64,000 nt of DNA. Origin: Saccharospirillum mangrovi. Lineage in GTDB: Bacteria > Pseudomonadota > Gammaproteobacteria > Pseudomonadales > Natronospirillaceae. Numbering within the stretch: position 1 is the first letter of the stretch; every line of letters begins with the position of its first letter. Position numbers and translations under genes: made by a program. Under the pieces are notes generated by a model, which searched no databases, was not told the DNA's origin, and was given only the letters and a program-made list of their open reading frames with translations. The stretch is from contig NZ_CP031415.1 of NCBI RefSeq assembly GCF_003367315.1, forward strand, positions 1,052,001 to 1,116,000. The letters run 5' to 3'. Shown in pieces: positions 1 to 9,021 of the stretch.

Positions 1-1
1 C

Positions 2-1186
2 TACCTGGGCGTTGTCTCACTGGTGCGGGTGCGCCACGGCACGCTCAAGCGTGGCGACAAAATCTGGATCAAGAGCACCGGCCGCACCCATGTAGTCGAT
101 AAACTGGGCATCTTCACGCCCAAGATGCGCGATCTGGATGTACTGCGCGCCGGCGAAGTCGGCTTTATCTGCGCCTCGATCAAAGACATCAAAGGCGCGC
201 CGGTGGGCGACACCATCACCCACGCATCGACGCCAGACGTCGAACCGGTGCCGGGTTTCCAGAAGAGCAAGCCGCAGGTTTATTCCGGTCTGTTCCCGGT
301 CTCGGCCGACGATTACGAAGATTTCCGTGTCGCGCTGGAAAAACTCAGCCTCAACGACGCCTCGCTGTTCTACGAGCCGGAAAGCTCCGACGCCCTGGGC
401 TTTGGTTTCCGCTGTGGCTTCCTTGGCATGCTGCACATGGAAATCATCCAGGAACGGCTCGAGCGTGAATACGACCTGGACTTGATCACCACAGCGCCGA
501 CGGTGGTGTACGAAATTCTCAAGACCGACGGTGAAGTGGTTCAGGTGGCGAACCCGTCGCAATTGCCAGCCGTCAACAACATCGAAGAATTCCGCGAGCC
601 AATCGTGCGCGCCAACATCCTGGTGCCGCAGGAACACGTCGGTAACGTCATCATGTTGTGCGAAGAACGCCGCGGCACCCAGAAAGACATGCAGTTCATG
701 GGCAGCCAGGTGTCGGTGGTGTACGACCTGCCGATGGCGGAAATCGTCATGGACTTTTTCGACCGCCTGAAATCGGTCAGCCGTGGTTTCGCCTCGCTCG
801 ATTTCGCCTTTGATCGCTTTGAAGCCGCCAACCTGACGCGTCTGGACGTCTTGGTGAACGGCGACCGGGTCGATGCGCTGGCGGTGATCATGCACCGTGA
901 ACACATTCAACGTCGTGGCCGGGTGTTGTGTGAAAAAATGAAAGAACTGATTCCGCGCCAGATGTACGACGTCGCCATTCAGGCGGCGGTTGGTAATCAG
1001 GTCGTGGCGCGGACCACGGTAAAAGCATTGCGCAAGAACGTCACCGCCAAGTGTTATGGTGGCGACGTCAGCCGTAAGAAAAAACTGCTGCAACGTCAAA
1101 AGGAAGGCAAGAAACGGATGAAACAGGTGGGATCGGTAACGATCCCGCAGGACGCCTTTCTTGCGGTACTCAAAGTCGATAGCTAA
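2..1186 (+). CDS. lepA: Elongation factor 4 (LepA), 3' part
   Basis: Ribosome-associated translational GTPase that acts on stalled or back-translocating ribosomes. Only the last 394 codons are present; the GTPase domain lies before the window. The frame is open from base 2. Visible are the end of domain II, the EF-G-like domain with the segment [16 protein letters not shown] (about residues 129-144 of this part), and the LepA-specific C-terminal domain ending in a Lys/Arg-rich tail. The stop TAA is followed 14 bases later by lepB, the usual gammaproteobacterial lepA-lepB order, so the two are probably co-transcribed. Identification is secure from the family-specific C-terminal domain. Confidence 0.96.
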   Translation, partial: YLGVVSLVRVRHGTLKRGDKIWIKSTGRTHVVDKLGIFTPKMRDLDVLRAGEVGFICASIKDIKGAPVGDTITHASTPDVEPVPGFQKSKPQVYSGLFPVSADDYEDFRVALEKLSLNDASLFYEPESSDALGFGFRCGFLGMLHMEIIQERLEREYDLDLITTAPTVVYEILKTDGEVVQVANPSQLPAVNNIEEFREPIVRANILVPQEHVGNVIMLCEERRGTQKDMQFMGSQVSVVYDLPMAEIVMDFFDRLKSVSRGFASLDFAFDRFEAANLTRLDVLVNGDRVDALAVIMHREHIQRRGRVLCEKMKELIPRQMYDVAIQAAVGNQVVARTTVKALRKNVTAKCYGGDVSRKKKLLQRQKEGKKRMKQVGSVTIPQDAFLAVLKVDS

Positions 1187-1200
1187 GGAAGTCGAAGCGG

Positions 1201-2319
1201 ATGAATGTCATCGTCATTTTTTGGACCTGTCTGGCATTGACCCTGGTCCTGGCAGTATTGACGCTGGTGCGCCATCGCGCGCGTCTGCGTGCGGGCGTCG
1301 AGCGAACCGATTGGACGCTGGACGAGCTCAAGGCGCTGTTTGAACCGGGCATCGATGAAAAGGCGCTCGGATATTTGCTGTTGTTCATGCTGGCCTGGCT
1401 GGTGGTGCAAACCATCCTGGCGAGTTTCGATTTTGCGTTGGTCATGGCTGCGGCCTGTCTGGCGACCGGCCTGGTGTGGGCGGCAGACGCTTTTTTGCTG
1501 CAACCGATGCGCCGTCAGGTACTGACCAACGCCACCACCAGCATCAAGGGTTTTGATGCCAAACACCCGCCGATCAACACCGAGCCGGGTGTGATCGATA
1601 ACAGCCGGGCGTTTTTCCCGGTGCTATTGATCGTGTTTCTGCTGCGCAGCTTTATGTTCGAACCGTTCAAAATTCCGTCCGGTTCCATGAAACCAACGCT
1701 GGAAGTGGGCGATTTCATTCTGGTGAATCGCTTCACTTACGGTCTGCGCATGCCGATCACCAACGACGTGGTGATTCCGATCAACGAACCGCAACGCGGC
1801 GATGTCATTGTTTTCCGCCCGCCGCACTTGCCCAACACCAACTACATCAAGCGCGTCATCGGCGTGCCGGGCGATTTGATTCAGTACGATTACGGTCGCC
1901 GCATTCTGACGCTCAACGGCGAACCGGTGGAGCTGACCTTTGATCGCCGCGTCACCGACGACGAAGGCCGCTACATTCGCTACACCGAGCATCTGGACGG
2001 CATGGATCATTCGATCTATCTGAACCAGGCCGGCCCGAGCCGCCAGCCGTACGAATGGTTGCCGAGCGAAGGCGTGGTGGTGCCCGAAGGCCATTATTTT
2101 GTGATGGGCGATAACCGCGATTCGAGCCTGGATGCGCGTTACTGGGAAGGCCTGCGTCGCGGTATGCAGGGCGATTTCAGCAACAGCGGCAACAACGCCT
2201 GGGGTTTCGTTGATGAAAACGAAATTCTCGGCGAAGCGGTAGCCATCTGGATGCATTGGCGCTATCTGCTCGACGGCCCCAGCTTTGCCCGTTTCGGTGG
2301 CATCTATACTAAAGACTGA
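1201..2319 (+). CDS. lepB: Signal peptidase I
   Basis: Inner-membrane serine protease that removes signal peptides from exported proteins. 372 residues, longer than the E. coli enzyme (324). Hydrophobic segments lie near residues 3-23, 57-75, 77-98 and 140-150, so the N-terminal membrane part is expanded. The catalytic Ser is in IPSGSMKPTL (Ser162) and the general-base Lys in NYIKRVIG (Lys217), followed by the conserved GDNRDSS box. ATG is preceded by AAGGAAG. It sits between lepA and rnc as in many gammaproteobacteria. Assignment is firm; the number of membrane spans is my estimate. Confidence 0.96.
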   Translation: MNVIVIFWTCLALTLVLAVLTLVRHRARLRAGVERTDWTLDELKALFEPGIDEKALGYLLLFMLAWLVVQTILASFDFALVMAAACLATGLVWAADAFLLQPMRRQVLTNATTSIKGFDAKHPPINTEPGVIDNSRAFFPVLLIVFLLRSFMFEPFKIPSGSMKPTLEVGDFILVNRFTYGLRMPITNDVVIPINEPQRGDVIVFRPPHLPNTNYIKRVIGVPGDLIQYDYGRRILTLNGEPVELTFDRRVTDDEGRYIRYTEHLDGMDHSIYLNQAGPSRQPYEWLPSEGVVVPEGHYFVMGDNRDSSLDARYWEGLRRGMQGDFSNSGNNAWGFVDENEILGEAVAIWMHWRYLLDGPSFARFGGIYTKD

Positions 2320-2337
2320 CGCCAGTCGTCGGTGTCG

Positions 2338-2362
2338 CCGTGGGGTCGATTCGGCCCCACGG
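2338..2362 (+). other. Hairpin between lepB and rnc
   Basis: CCGTGGGG and CCCCACGG pair around a 9-base loop, followed by TTGTTT rather than a full T run. It may be a weak terminator, or an RNA structure or processing site before rnc. In E. coli the rnc leader is cut by RNase III itself; whether this stem plays that role is inference. Confidence 0.4.
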
Positions 2363-2409
2363 TTGTTTGCGATTTACTCAACGATTTTTTCAACTATGGA
2401 CTCTGAACG

Positions 2410-3093
2410 GTGTCACTTGCACTCGACCGTCTGAGCCAGCGGCTCGGCTATCGTTTCAACGATGAGGCGCTGCTGACGCAGGCACTGACTCATCGCAGTT
2501 TCTCGCGCCAGAACAACGAGCGGCTGGAATTCCTGGGCGATGCCATTCTCAACTGCACCATTGCGCAGCAACTGTTCGAGCGTTTCCCGCGCGCCAAAGA
2601 AGGCCAGATGTCGCGGCTGCGAGCGCACCTGGTAAAAGGCGAAACGCTGGCTGAATTGGGCCGTGAATTTGAGCTGGGCGATTGTCTGCGATTGGGCAGC
2701 GGCGAATTGAAAAGCGGTGGCTACCGGCGCGATTCCATTCTCGCCGATGCGGTCGAAGCGGTGATTGGCGCCATCAGTCTGGACAGCTCGCTGGCCGACG
2801 CTCAGGCGATGATCATTCAGTGGTACCAGTCGCGTCTGGCCGATCTGAACCTGACCGACAACATCAAAGATTCCAAAACCCGATTGCAGGAATTTTTGCA
2901 GTCGCGCAAAGCGCCGTTGCCGGTCTATCGTGTCACCGAGGTCAGCGGCGAAGCACACGACCAAACCTTTACCGTCGACTGCGAAGTCGAAGGGCTGGCG
3001 CAACCGACGGTGGGCGAGGGCAACAGCCGTCGCATCGCCGAACAGGAAGCGGCTCGTGCCGCCTTGCAGGCCCTGGGAGAAACCACCAAGTGA
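2410..3093 (+). CDS. rnc: Ribonuclease III
   Basis: Double-strand-specific endoribonuclease that processes rRNA precursors and structured mRNAs. 227 residues, the usual length. The N-terminal RNase III domain carries the signature [12 protein letters not shown] with the metal-binding acidic residues, and a double-stranded RNA-binding domain occupies the last 70 residues ([18 protein letters not shown]). The start is GTG at 2410; no nearer ATG keeps the conserved N terminus, and the upstream Shine-Dalgarno match is poor. The stop TGA overlaps the GTG of era by 4 bases, which points to translational coupling. Confidence 0.96.
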   Translation: MSLALDRLSQRLGYRFNDEALLTQALTHRSFSRQNNERLEFLGDAILNCTIAQQLFERFPRAKEGQMSRLRAHLVKGETLAELGREFELGDCLRLGSGELKSGGYRRDSILADAVEAVIGAISLDSSLADAQAMIIQWYQSRLADLNLTDNIKDSKTRLQEFLQSRKAPLPVYRVTEVSGEAHDQTFTVDCEVEGLAQPTVGEGNSRRIAEQEAARAALQALGETTK

Positions 3094-3998
3094 ACGACCA
3101 CCCCATTCAAACACGCTGCGGTTATGTGGCCATCGTCGGGCGGCCGAACGTGGGCAAGTCGACGCTGATGAACCACATTCTCGGTCAGAAGGTGTCCATC
3201 ACCTCACGCAAGCCGCAAACCACGCGTCATCAGGTGTTGGGCATTCACACCGAAGGTGACACTCAGTTGGTGTTCGTCGATACGCCTGGCATGCATCGCC
3301 AGGAAGAACGCGCCATCAACCGGCATATGAACCGCGCTGCCGATTCGGCATTGGCGGATGTCGACGCCGTGGTGTTGGTGGTCGATCGCACCGTCTGGAC
3401 CGACGAAGATCAATGGGTGCTCGACAAGCTGCGCCGCGTCAAAGCGCCGGTGATTCTGGCGATCAACAAGGTCGATCAACTCGACGACAAAAACGCCTTG
3501 CTGCCGCACATCCAGACATTGAGTCAGTCGTTCGAATTTGATCAGGTGGTGCCGTTGTCGGCGTTGCGCGGTCAGAATCTGGCGGCGCTGACCGACACCC
3601 TGGCGGCACGCTTGCCGTACAGCGAATTTTTCTTCCCCGAAGATCAGATTACCGACCGCAGCGAACGCTTTATGGCGGCCGAATTGATTCGCGAAAAACT
3701 GATGCGTCAACTCGGTGCCGAATTACCGTATTCGATGGCGGTGGAAATCGAACAGTTCAAACACGATGGCTCGGTACTGCACATCCACGGTTTGATTCTG
3801 GTGGAACGACCGGGGCAGAAAAAAATCGTCATCGGCGACAAGGGCGCACGCATCAAAAAAGTCGGCCACGATGCCCGTCTCGATATGGAACAACTGTTCG
3901 ACGCCAAGGTGATGCTCAACCTATGGGTCAAAGTCAAAGGCGGCTGGGCCGACGACGACCGCGCCCTGAAAAGCCTGGGCTACCTCGAAGATCGATGA
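3090..3998 (+). CDS. era: GTPase Era
   Basis: Ras-like GTPase that binds the 3' end of 16S rRNA and checks small-subunit maturation. 302 residues. The P loop GRPNVGKS is at residues 17-24, NKVD follows, and a C-terminal KH domain contains the [11 protein letters not shown] motif. The frame stays open upstream inside rnc, but the GTG at 3090 (GTGA overlap with the rnc stop) gives the normal Era N terminus. The stop overlaps the recO ATG by 4 bases. The rnc-era-recO order is classical. Confidence 0.96.
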   Translation: MNDHPIQTRCGYVAIVGRPNVGKSTLMNHILGQKVSITSRKPQTTRHQVLGIHTEGDTQLVFVDTPGMHRQEERAINRHMNRAADSALADVDAVVLVVDRTVWTDEDQWVLDKLRRVKAPVILAINKVDQLDDKNALLPHIQTLSQSFEFDQVVPLSALRGQNLAALTDTLAARLPYSEFFFPEDQITDRSERFMAAELIREKLMRQLGAELPYSMAVEIEQFKHDGSVLHIHGLILVERPGQKKIVIGDKGARIKKVGHDARLDMEQLFDAKVMLNLWVKVKGGWADDDRALKSLGYLEDR

Positions 3999-4693
3999 AA
4001 CCGCGTCGCGCGCCCGATCAGCCGGCCTTTGTGCTGCACGCTCGGCCGTACCGCGAACAGCACTGGCTGCTCGATCTGTTAACGCCCGACCAAGGCCGCG
4101 TTGCAGCGGTAGCGCGCGATCCGCGTCCGGAAACCTTCCGTCGCCTGCGCATTCGCTTGAGCGGCCAGAGCGATCTGAAACGCCTCGACGATTGGCAATA
4201 CGTTGAACCGCTACGCCTGCATCAAGGCGCGGCGCTGTTGCAGGCGTTTTATCTGAACGAACTGTGCGTGCGGCTGGTGCCATCGTTTCAGGCTGGCGAT
4301 ACTTTTTTTGGCGTCTACGCCAGTTCGTTGCTGACGCTGGCCGATCCACAACGCCAAACCGCCGCGCTACGCTTTTTCGAGCGGCGACTGCTGGAATGGA
4401 TCGGCGCTGGCATCGATTACCGGCGCACGCTCGACAGCGGCGACTGGATCGAACCGCAAGGTTTCTACCGCTTCGAACCCGCGCTGGGTTTTTGCGTACG
4501 CGGTACACCCGGCCCGATTCCCGGCGCTGCAATTCTGGCAATGGCCGAAGATGACTGGATGCAACCACTGGCGCAGACCTGGGGTGACGTCGTACACCGC
4601 GCCCGGCTCGATTTACAACTGGAAGGTCGCGAACTGGTCAGTCGGCAATGGCTGGCAACGCCCGCTCAACAAGCAGAGATTCCCTCACCATGA
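3995..4693 (+). CDS. recO: DNA repair protein RecO
   Basis: Recombination mediator of the RecFOR pathway that helps load RecA on SSB-coated gaps. 232 residues, near the E. coli length. The N-terminal OB-fold begins at [21 protein letters not shown] and is followed by the alpha-helical C-terminal part with [12 protein letters not shown] at 3995 lies in an ATGA overlap with the era stop; an upstream in-frame extension inside era is not needed. pdxJ, which often follows recO, is absent, and acpS starts directly at the recO stop. Confidence 0.92.
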   Translation: MKPRRAPDQPAFVLHARPYREQHWLLDLLTPDQGRVAAVARDPRPETFRRLRIRLSGQSDLKRLDDWQYVEPLRLHQGAALLQAFYLNELCVRLVPSFQAGDTFFGVYASSLLTLADPQRQTAALRFFERRLLEWIGAGIDYRRTLDSGDWIEPQGFYRFEPALGFCVRGTPGPIPGAAILAMAEDDWMQPLAQTWGDVVHRARLDLQLEGRELVSRQWLATPAQQAEIPSP

Positions 4694-5061
4694 TCCGAGG
4701 CATCGGTACCGACATCGTCGATATTCAACGCATTGAGGCCGTCTTGCAGCGCCAGGGCGAGCGCTTTGTCAAACGCATCCTGACCGAGGCTGAACAAGGC
4801 GAATATCAACGCCGTGGCGAGCCGGTGAAGTTTCTTGCCAATCGCTTTGCCGGCAAGGAAGCGGTCGCTAAAGCGCTCGGCACCGGCATTGCCGAGGGCG
4901 TCACTTTTCAACAGATCGAAATCCTGCCGGGCGACAAAGGCGCGCCTCAGGTGCAGTTGTTTGAACGGGCGGCGCAATTGGCTGACGGTGGGCAGATGCT
5001 GCTCAGTCTCAGCGATGAGCAGCGGTCAGTAGTGGCGTTTGCGTTATTGCAGGCGGTTTAA
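4690..5061 (+). CDS. acpS: Holo-[acyl-carrier-protein] synthase
   Basis: Transfers the 4'-phosphopantetheine of CoA to apo-ACP, activating it for fatty acid synthesis. 123 residues, typical. The family motifs GIGTDIVDIQRIE at the N terminus and FLANRFAGKEAVAKALGTGI (Mg and CoA binding) are intact. ATG at 4690 overlaps the recO stop as ATGA. An earlier in-frame start exists but would lie inside recO. The gene ends in TTAA, whose reverse reading is the stop of the convergent sensor-kinase gene, so the two reading frames overlap by 4 bases. Confidence 0.95.
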   Translation: MIRGIGTDIVDIQRIEAVLQRQGERFVKRILTEAEQGEYQRRGEPVKFLANRFAGKEAVAKALGTGIAEGVTFQQIEILPGDKGAPQVQLFERAAQLADGGQMLLSLSDEQRSVVAFALLQAV

Positions 5062-7886
5062 CCGGTTCGGCGTTTGGCCGGTTGGCTGGGCGCCAACGCA
5101 TCGAAGGCGCTGCTCCAGTCGCTCTGTGAGGCCCAGGCTTGCAGTTCGACAATGGCTTCGAGCAACAACGGCAGAACCGTGTCGAGGTTGTCGTAGTGGC
5201 CTTGCTTAAGCAGCACCTCGGTGTGATAAGCCGTCTGCTGTACCCGCGGCACACCGCAATAGTGCGTGGCGCCGTGCAGGCGATGCACTTCTTCCAATAA
5301 CGCCTTGTAATCGCTTTGCTGGTGCAGTTGCTGCAAGCGTTGGCGATCCCCATCCAGACTGCCCAGTAACATCGCAAACATGTCTTTTGCCAGATCGAGC
5401 TTGCCGCTGGCGCGTTCCAACCCCAAACCCAAATCGACCACGGCAGCGCCTTTCAGCGCGACGGAATCAAACTCCTGAAGGTTGTCGTCTTCAGGCAGGC
5501 GCAGTGTGGTGCCGTCTTCGGTGGCGAGTTCGGTCAGGCCGGTCCATTTGAACAGGGTGCGTTGCAGTTGGTCTTCGTCGATGGGTTTGGTCAGATAGTC
5601 GTCCATGCCACTGTCGAGCATGGCCTGGCGCTCTTCGGCAAGGGCGTGAGCGGTCAGTGCGATGATCGGAATGTGGCGCATCGGCGCTTCCTGTTTGCGG
5701 ATGCGCCGAGTGGCTTCCAGGCCATCGATGCCGGGCATTTGAATGTCCATAAACACCAGATCGAATTCACTTTGACTCAGCGCTTTAAGCGCCGCTTCGC
5801 CGCAGGCGACGCCGGTAACCTGAACGCCCAGACTGTTGAGCAGGGTAACGATCAGTTTCAGATTGGCGGCGTTGTCGTCCACGGCCAGCACGCGGGCGGT
5901 GCTGTGCGGTCTGAGGTTGTCACTGGTGGTGGCGGTGTTGGCTTCATCGGGCCGCAGTACCTGCAACATGGCCTGATACATCTGCACGTCGCGAATGGGT
6001 TTGGACAGATAATGCTTGGCACCCTGTTCGATCAGTTTGTGGCGGATGTCGCCGTCCTGATGGTTGCCCAACACCAGCGTCGGGCATTGCCAATCCTGTT
6101 CCAGTTGCAGAATTTGCCGGTAAAGTCGCTCGTCCGGGTTTTGGCTGCTGACGTCGATCAACGCCAGGTCTGGCTTGGATTCGCCGCGTTGCAGCGCATC
6201 CATCAAGTCGGTCAGCGATGCGAAATCGGTGCACGTCATGCGCCATTTTTCCGCTTCGTGGCGCAACGCCAGACGCGACATATCGCGTTCTTCGATGAGT
6301 GCCAGATGGTAACCGGTCAGCGCGTCCTGGCGCGGTGGTTGCTGGCTGTCGGGCGCGACCTGAGTTTTGATGCTGAACCAGAAGGTCGAGCCATCGCCTT
6401 TGACGCTTTCCAGGCCGATGTCGCCCCCCATCTGTTCGACCAGCCGCTTGGAAATAACCAGCCCCAAACCGGTACCGCCGAATTCGCGCGCGGTCGATGA
6501 ATCGGCCTGAGCAAAGGCCTGGAACAGGGCTTTCTGTTCGGAGCGCGATAAACCAATGCCGGTGTCGGTCACGCTGATGCGCACCACCAGTTTGTCGCCT
6601 TGCGCCTGTTCCACCATGGTGCGCACCACGATGCTGCCGGTCGGCGTGAACTTGATGGCGTTGCTGACCAGATTGGTAAGAATCTGCTTGAGCCGCAGCG
6701 GATCAGTGATGACCTGTTCCGGCACATCGGAATAGAACAGCGACACCACTTCCAATTGCTTGGCCTGAGACGCCGGCGCCAGCATGACCAGCACGTCTTC
6801 GATGGTTTCGTGCAGGTTGGTGGAGCGGTTGTCCAGCATCAGCTTGCCCGCCTCGATCTTACAGAAGTCGAGCACGTCGTTGATGATGGTCAGCAGGCCT
6901 TGCGACGACGACAGAATGGTCGACACATAGTCGTCCTGTTTTTGCGTCAGGTTCGACTTCGCCAGCAGGCGGGCAAAACCAATAATGCCGTTCAGCGGGG
7001 TGCGGATTTCGTGGCTCATGTTCGCCAGGAACTCGGTCTTCACCTGGTTGGCCTGTTGGGCTTCGCGTCGCGCCATGTCCAGTTCGATGTTCTGGATTTC
7101 GATGGTTTCCAGCGTTTCGCGCAAATCCTGTGTCGCCTGTTCGACGCTCGACTGCATGTCTTCGTAGGCGTCTTTGAGCGTGCTCGCCATGGCGTTGATG
7201 CCGTCTTCCAGTTCGCGCAGTTCGCCGCTGGCGTTTTCCTCGATGCGCGCATCCAGATTGCCTTCGCGAATGGCGTCCACGGTGTCGATCATCTTGTGCA
7301 CCGGCCGGCTGATTTCCCGGCTCAGCCAGAATGCCAACCCCGACACCGCCAGCAAACCGCCGATCAGAATCAGGCTGTTGATCAAAATGGCCCGGTAGTG
7401 CGCAACCTGGGTGTTGGCGTAGTCGAATTCCACTTCCAGCCAACCCAGTGGCGCCGAGGTGGCGACGCGCAATTGCAGATCGGTCGGTTGCTGAATCGGC
7501 ACCAGATAGCGCTTGGTTTCGTGCGAATCGAAACTCGACAGCCGATTGGTTTCCAGAATGGGGTGCGGGTAGGCGGGGCCGATCATGGTTGGGCCGGAAT
7601 GCAGCCATTCGCTGCCGTAACGATCGAACAGCCGGACCGAGCGGGCGTCGCGTTCATCCAGCGCACGGCGCAATAAGGCCTGAATTAACTCCGGCGTGTC
7701 GTTGGCGACTGGCATCACCAGGGCGTCGGCCAGCCGTTGCACCGCCGTTTGGGTGCGCTGCTCGAACGCCTGGCGCTGCTGAGTCAGATCGCCTTGGGTG
7801 AACCAGGAAATAAAACCGATGCCCAACACCAAGGCCGGTGCCAGGGCAATCACCAGAATGCGATTCTGCAAGCCGGACGCGCGCAT
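5058..7886 (-). CDS. barA: Hybrid sensor histidine kinase, BarA/GacS type
   Basis: Tripartite sensor kinase, expected to feed a UvrY/GacA regulator and the Csr/Rsm small-RNA system. 942 residues from the ATG at 7886. In order: N-terminal membrane span (about 9-28), periplasmic sensor, second span (about 167-188), HAMP linker, HisKA with [11 protein letters not shown] (His292), HATPase with DTGIGL and GGTGLGL, a first receiver-like domain (Asp578, Lys at YLSKPI), a second receiver (Asp714 in VFMDIQMPG) and a C-terminal Hpt domain with His868 in HRLHG. An earlier in-frame start at 7976 would add 30 non-membrane residues and is less likely. It lies upstream of cysM-relA, as gacS lies near that cluster in Pseudomonas. 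No gacA-like gene is in the window. Confidence 0.9.
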   Translation of the reverse strand: MRASGLQNRILVIALAPALVLGIGFISWFTQGDLTQQRQAFEQRTQTAVQRLADALVMPVANDTPELIQALLRRALDERDARSVRLFDRYGSEWLHSGPTMIGPAYPHPILETNRLSSFDSHETKRYLVPIQQPTDLQLRVATSAPLGWLEVEFDYANTQVAHYRAILINSLILIGGLLAVSGLAFWLSREISRPVHKMIDTVDAIREGNLDARIEENASGELRELEDGINAMASTLKDAYEDMQSSVEQATQDLRETLETIEIQNIELDMARREAQQANQVKTEFLANMSHEIRTPLNGIIGFARLLAKSNLTQKQDDYVSTILSSSQGLLTIINDVLDFCKIEAGKLMLDNRSTNLHETIEDVLVMLAPASQAKQLEVVSLFYSDVPEQVITDPLRLKQILTNLVSNAIKFTPTGSIVVRTMVEQAQGDKLVVRISVTDTGIGLSRSEQKALFQAFAQADSSTAREFGGTGLGLVISKRLVEQMGGDIGLESVKGDGSTFWFSIKTQVAPDSQQPPRQDALTGYHLALIEERDMSRLALRHEAEKWRMTCTDFASLTDLMDALQRGESKPDLALIDVSSQNPDERLYRQILQLEQDWQCPTLVLGNHQDGDIRHKLIEQGAKHYLSKPIRDVQMYQAMLQVLRPDEANTATTSDNLRPHSTARVLAVDDNAANLKLIVTLLNSLGVQVTGVACGEAALKALSQSEFDLVFMDIQMPGIDGLEATRRIRKQEAPMRHIPIIALTAHALAEERQAMLDSGMDDYLTKPIDEDQLQRTLFKWTGLTELATEDGTTLRLPEDDNLQEFDSVALKGAAVVDLGLGLERASGKLDLAKDMFAMLLGSLDGDRQRLQQLHQQSDYKALLEEVHRLHGATHYCGVPRVQQTAYHTEVLLKQGHYDNLDTVLPLLLEAIVELQAWASQSDWSSAFDALAPSQPAKRRTG

Positions 7887-8052
7887 AGGATGGACCCGGA
7901 AATAACGTAAAAGGACTGTAATGCCCGCCGTGCAGGGGGTCAATTGGCGCAGTAGGCCGGTATTTTGCGTCGGCACCCGAGCGGCCGGGTGCTTTAGGTT
8001 TGTGACCGATTAGGCAGTATTATGTGCGCACTCAAAACGTCAGGAGGCCAGT

Positions 8053-8946
8053 ATGCCGTCTTACCCGACGATCGAAGATTTTGTCGGCAACACTCCCTTG
8101 GTTCGGTTGCAGCGCCTGGGCGCTGGCGGTTCCAACACCATTTTGCTCAAGCTGGAAGGCAACAACCCGGCTGGCTCAGTGAAAGACCGGCCGGCGTTAA
8201 GCATGATCCGCCGTGCCGAAGCGCGGGGTGACATCAAGCCAGGCGATACTCTGATCGAAGCCACCAGCGGCAACACCGGCATTGCGCTGGCGATGGCGGC
8301 GGCCATCAAAGGCTACCGGATGATTCTGATCATGCCGGAAAACCTCAGCGAAGAGCGCCGCGCGAGTATGCGGGCTTATGGCGCGCAGATTGTCAGCGTG
8401 ACTCAGGCACAAGGCATGGAGTACGCACGTGATCTGGCACTGCAAATGCAAAGCGAAGGCAAAGGCCGGGTGCTGGATCAGTTCGCCAACGCCGATAACC
8501 CGCAGGCGCATTATGAAAGCACCGGCCCGGAAATCTGGCGCGATACCCAGGGTGAGGTGACCCATTTTGTGTCATCCATGGGTACCACCGGCACCATCAT
8601 GGGCGTGTCGCGCTATCTGAAGGAACAGAATCCCAACATTGAAGTGGTGGGCTTGCAGCCCAGCGAAGGGTCGCAGATTCCGGGCATCCGCCGTTGGCCG
8701 GAAGCCTATCTGCCGAAGATTTTTGATGCCCGGCGCGTGGACCGCATTCTGGACATCGACCAGCACGACGCCGAAGTCACCATGCGTCGTCTGGCGGCCG
8801 AGGAAGGCATCTTCGCCGGGGTATCGTCCGGCGGTGCCGTGGCCGGTGCTGTGCGTCTGGCGGCCGAACTTGAAAACGCCGTCATCGTCGCTATTGTCTG
8901 CGACCGGGGAGATCGCTACCTCTCCACCGGCGTATTTTCGGGGTAA
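8053..8946 (+). CDS. cysM: Cysteine synthase B
   Basis: PLP enzyme making cysteine (or S-sulfocysteine) from O-acetylserine. 297 residues. The PLP lysine is Lys44 in NPAGSVKDRPA; the phosphate loop is ATSGNTGIA and the substrate loop is near VSSMGTTGTIMG. The RRWPEAYLPKIFD segment is typical of CysM rather than CysK. A strong AGGAGG precedes the ATG. The neighbours relA and mazG follow on the same strand, matching the Pseudomonas cysM-rlmD-relA-mazG block except that rlmD is missing. Confidence 0.93.
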   Translation: MPSYPTIEDFVGNTPLVRLQRLGAGGSNTILLKLEGNNPAGSVKDRPALSMIRRAEARGDIKPGDTLIEATSGNTGIALAMAAAIKGYRMILIMPENLSEERRASMRAYGAQIVSVTQAQGMEYARDLALQMQSEGKGRVLDQFANADNPQAHYESTGPEIWRDTQGEVTHFVSSMGTTGTIMGVSRYLKEQNPNIEVVGLQPSEGSQIPGIRRWPEAYLPKIFDARRVDRILDIDQHDAEVTMRRLAAEEGIFAGVSSGGAVAGAVRLAAELENAVIVAIVCDRGDRYLSTGVFSG

Positions 8947-9021
8947 GTGTTGCGGCCCGGGCTGATGGCCCGTCCGCCCGTTCGAAGCGGAAGTCTTCGG
9001 ACGTCGATAGAAGAGACCTAG

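Noticed and set aside
17-1099. A 360-codon minus-strand frame opposite lepA, and similar long antisense frames opposite lepB, barA, uvrA, corC, ybeZ and cysN.
   Set aside because: All lie fully across well-identified genes and show the same antisense composition without motifs.
7887-7976. Longer start for the sensor kinase at 7976.
   Set aside because: The extra 30 residues are not conserved in type and push the first membrane span inward; ATG 7886 gives the usual GacS/BarA N terminus.
8018-8023. TATTAT as a -10 box for cysM.
   Set aside because: No acceptable -35 at 15-19 bases upstream.
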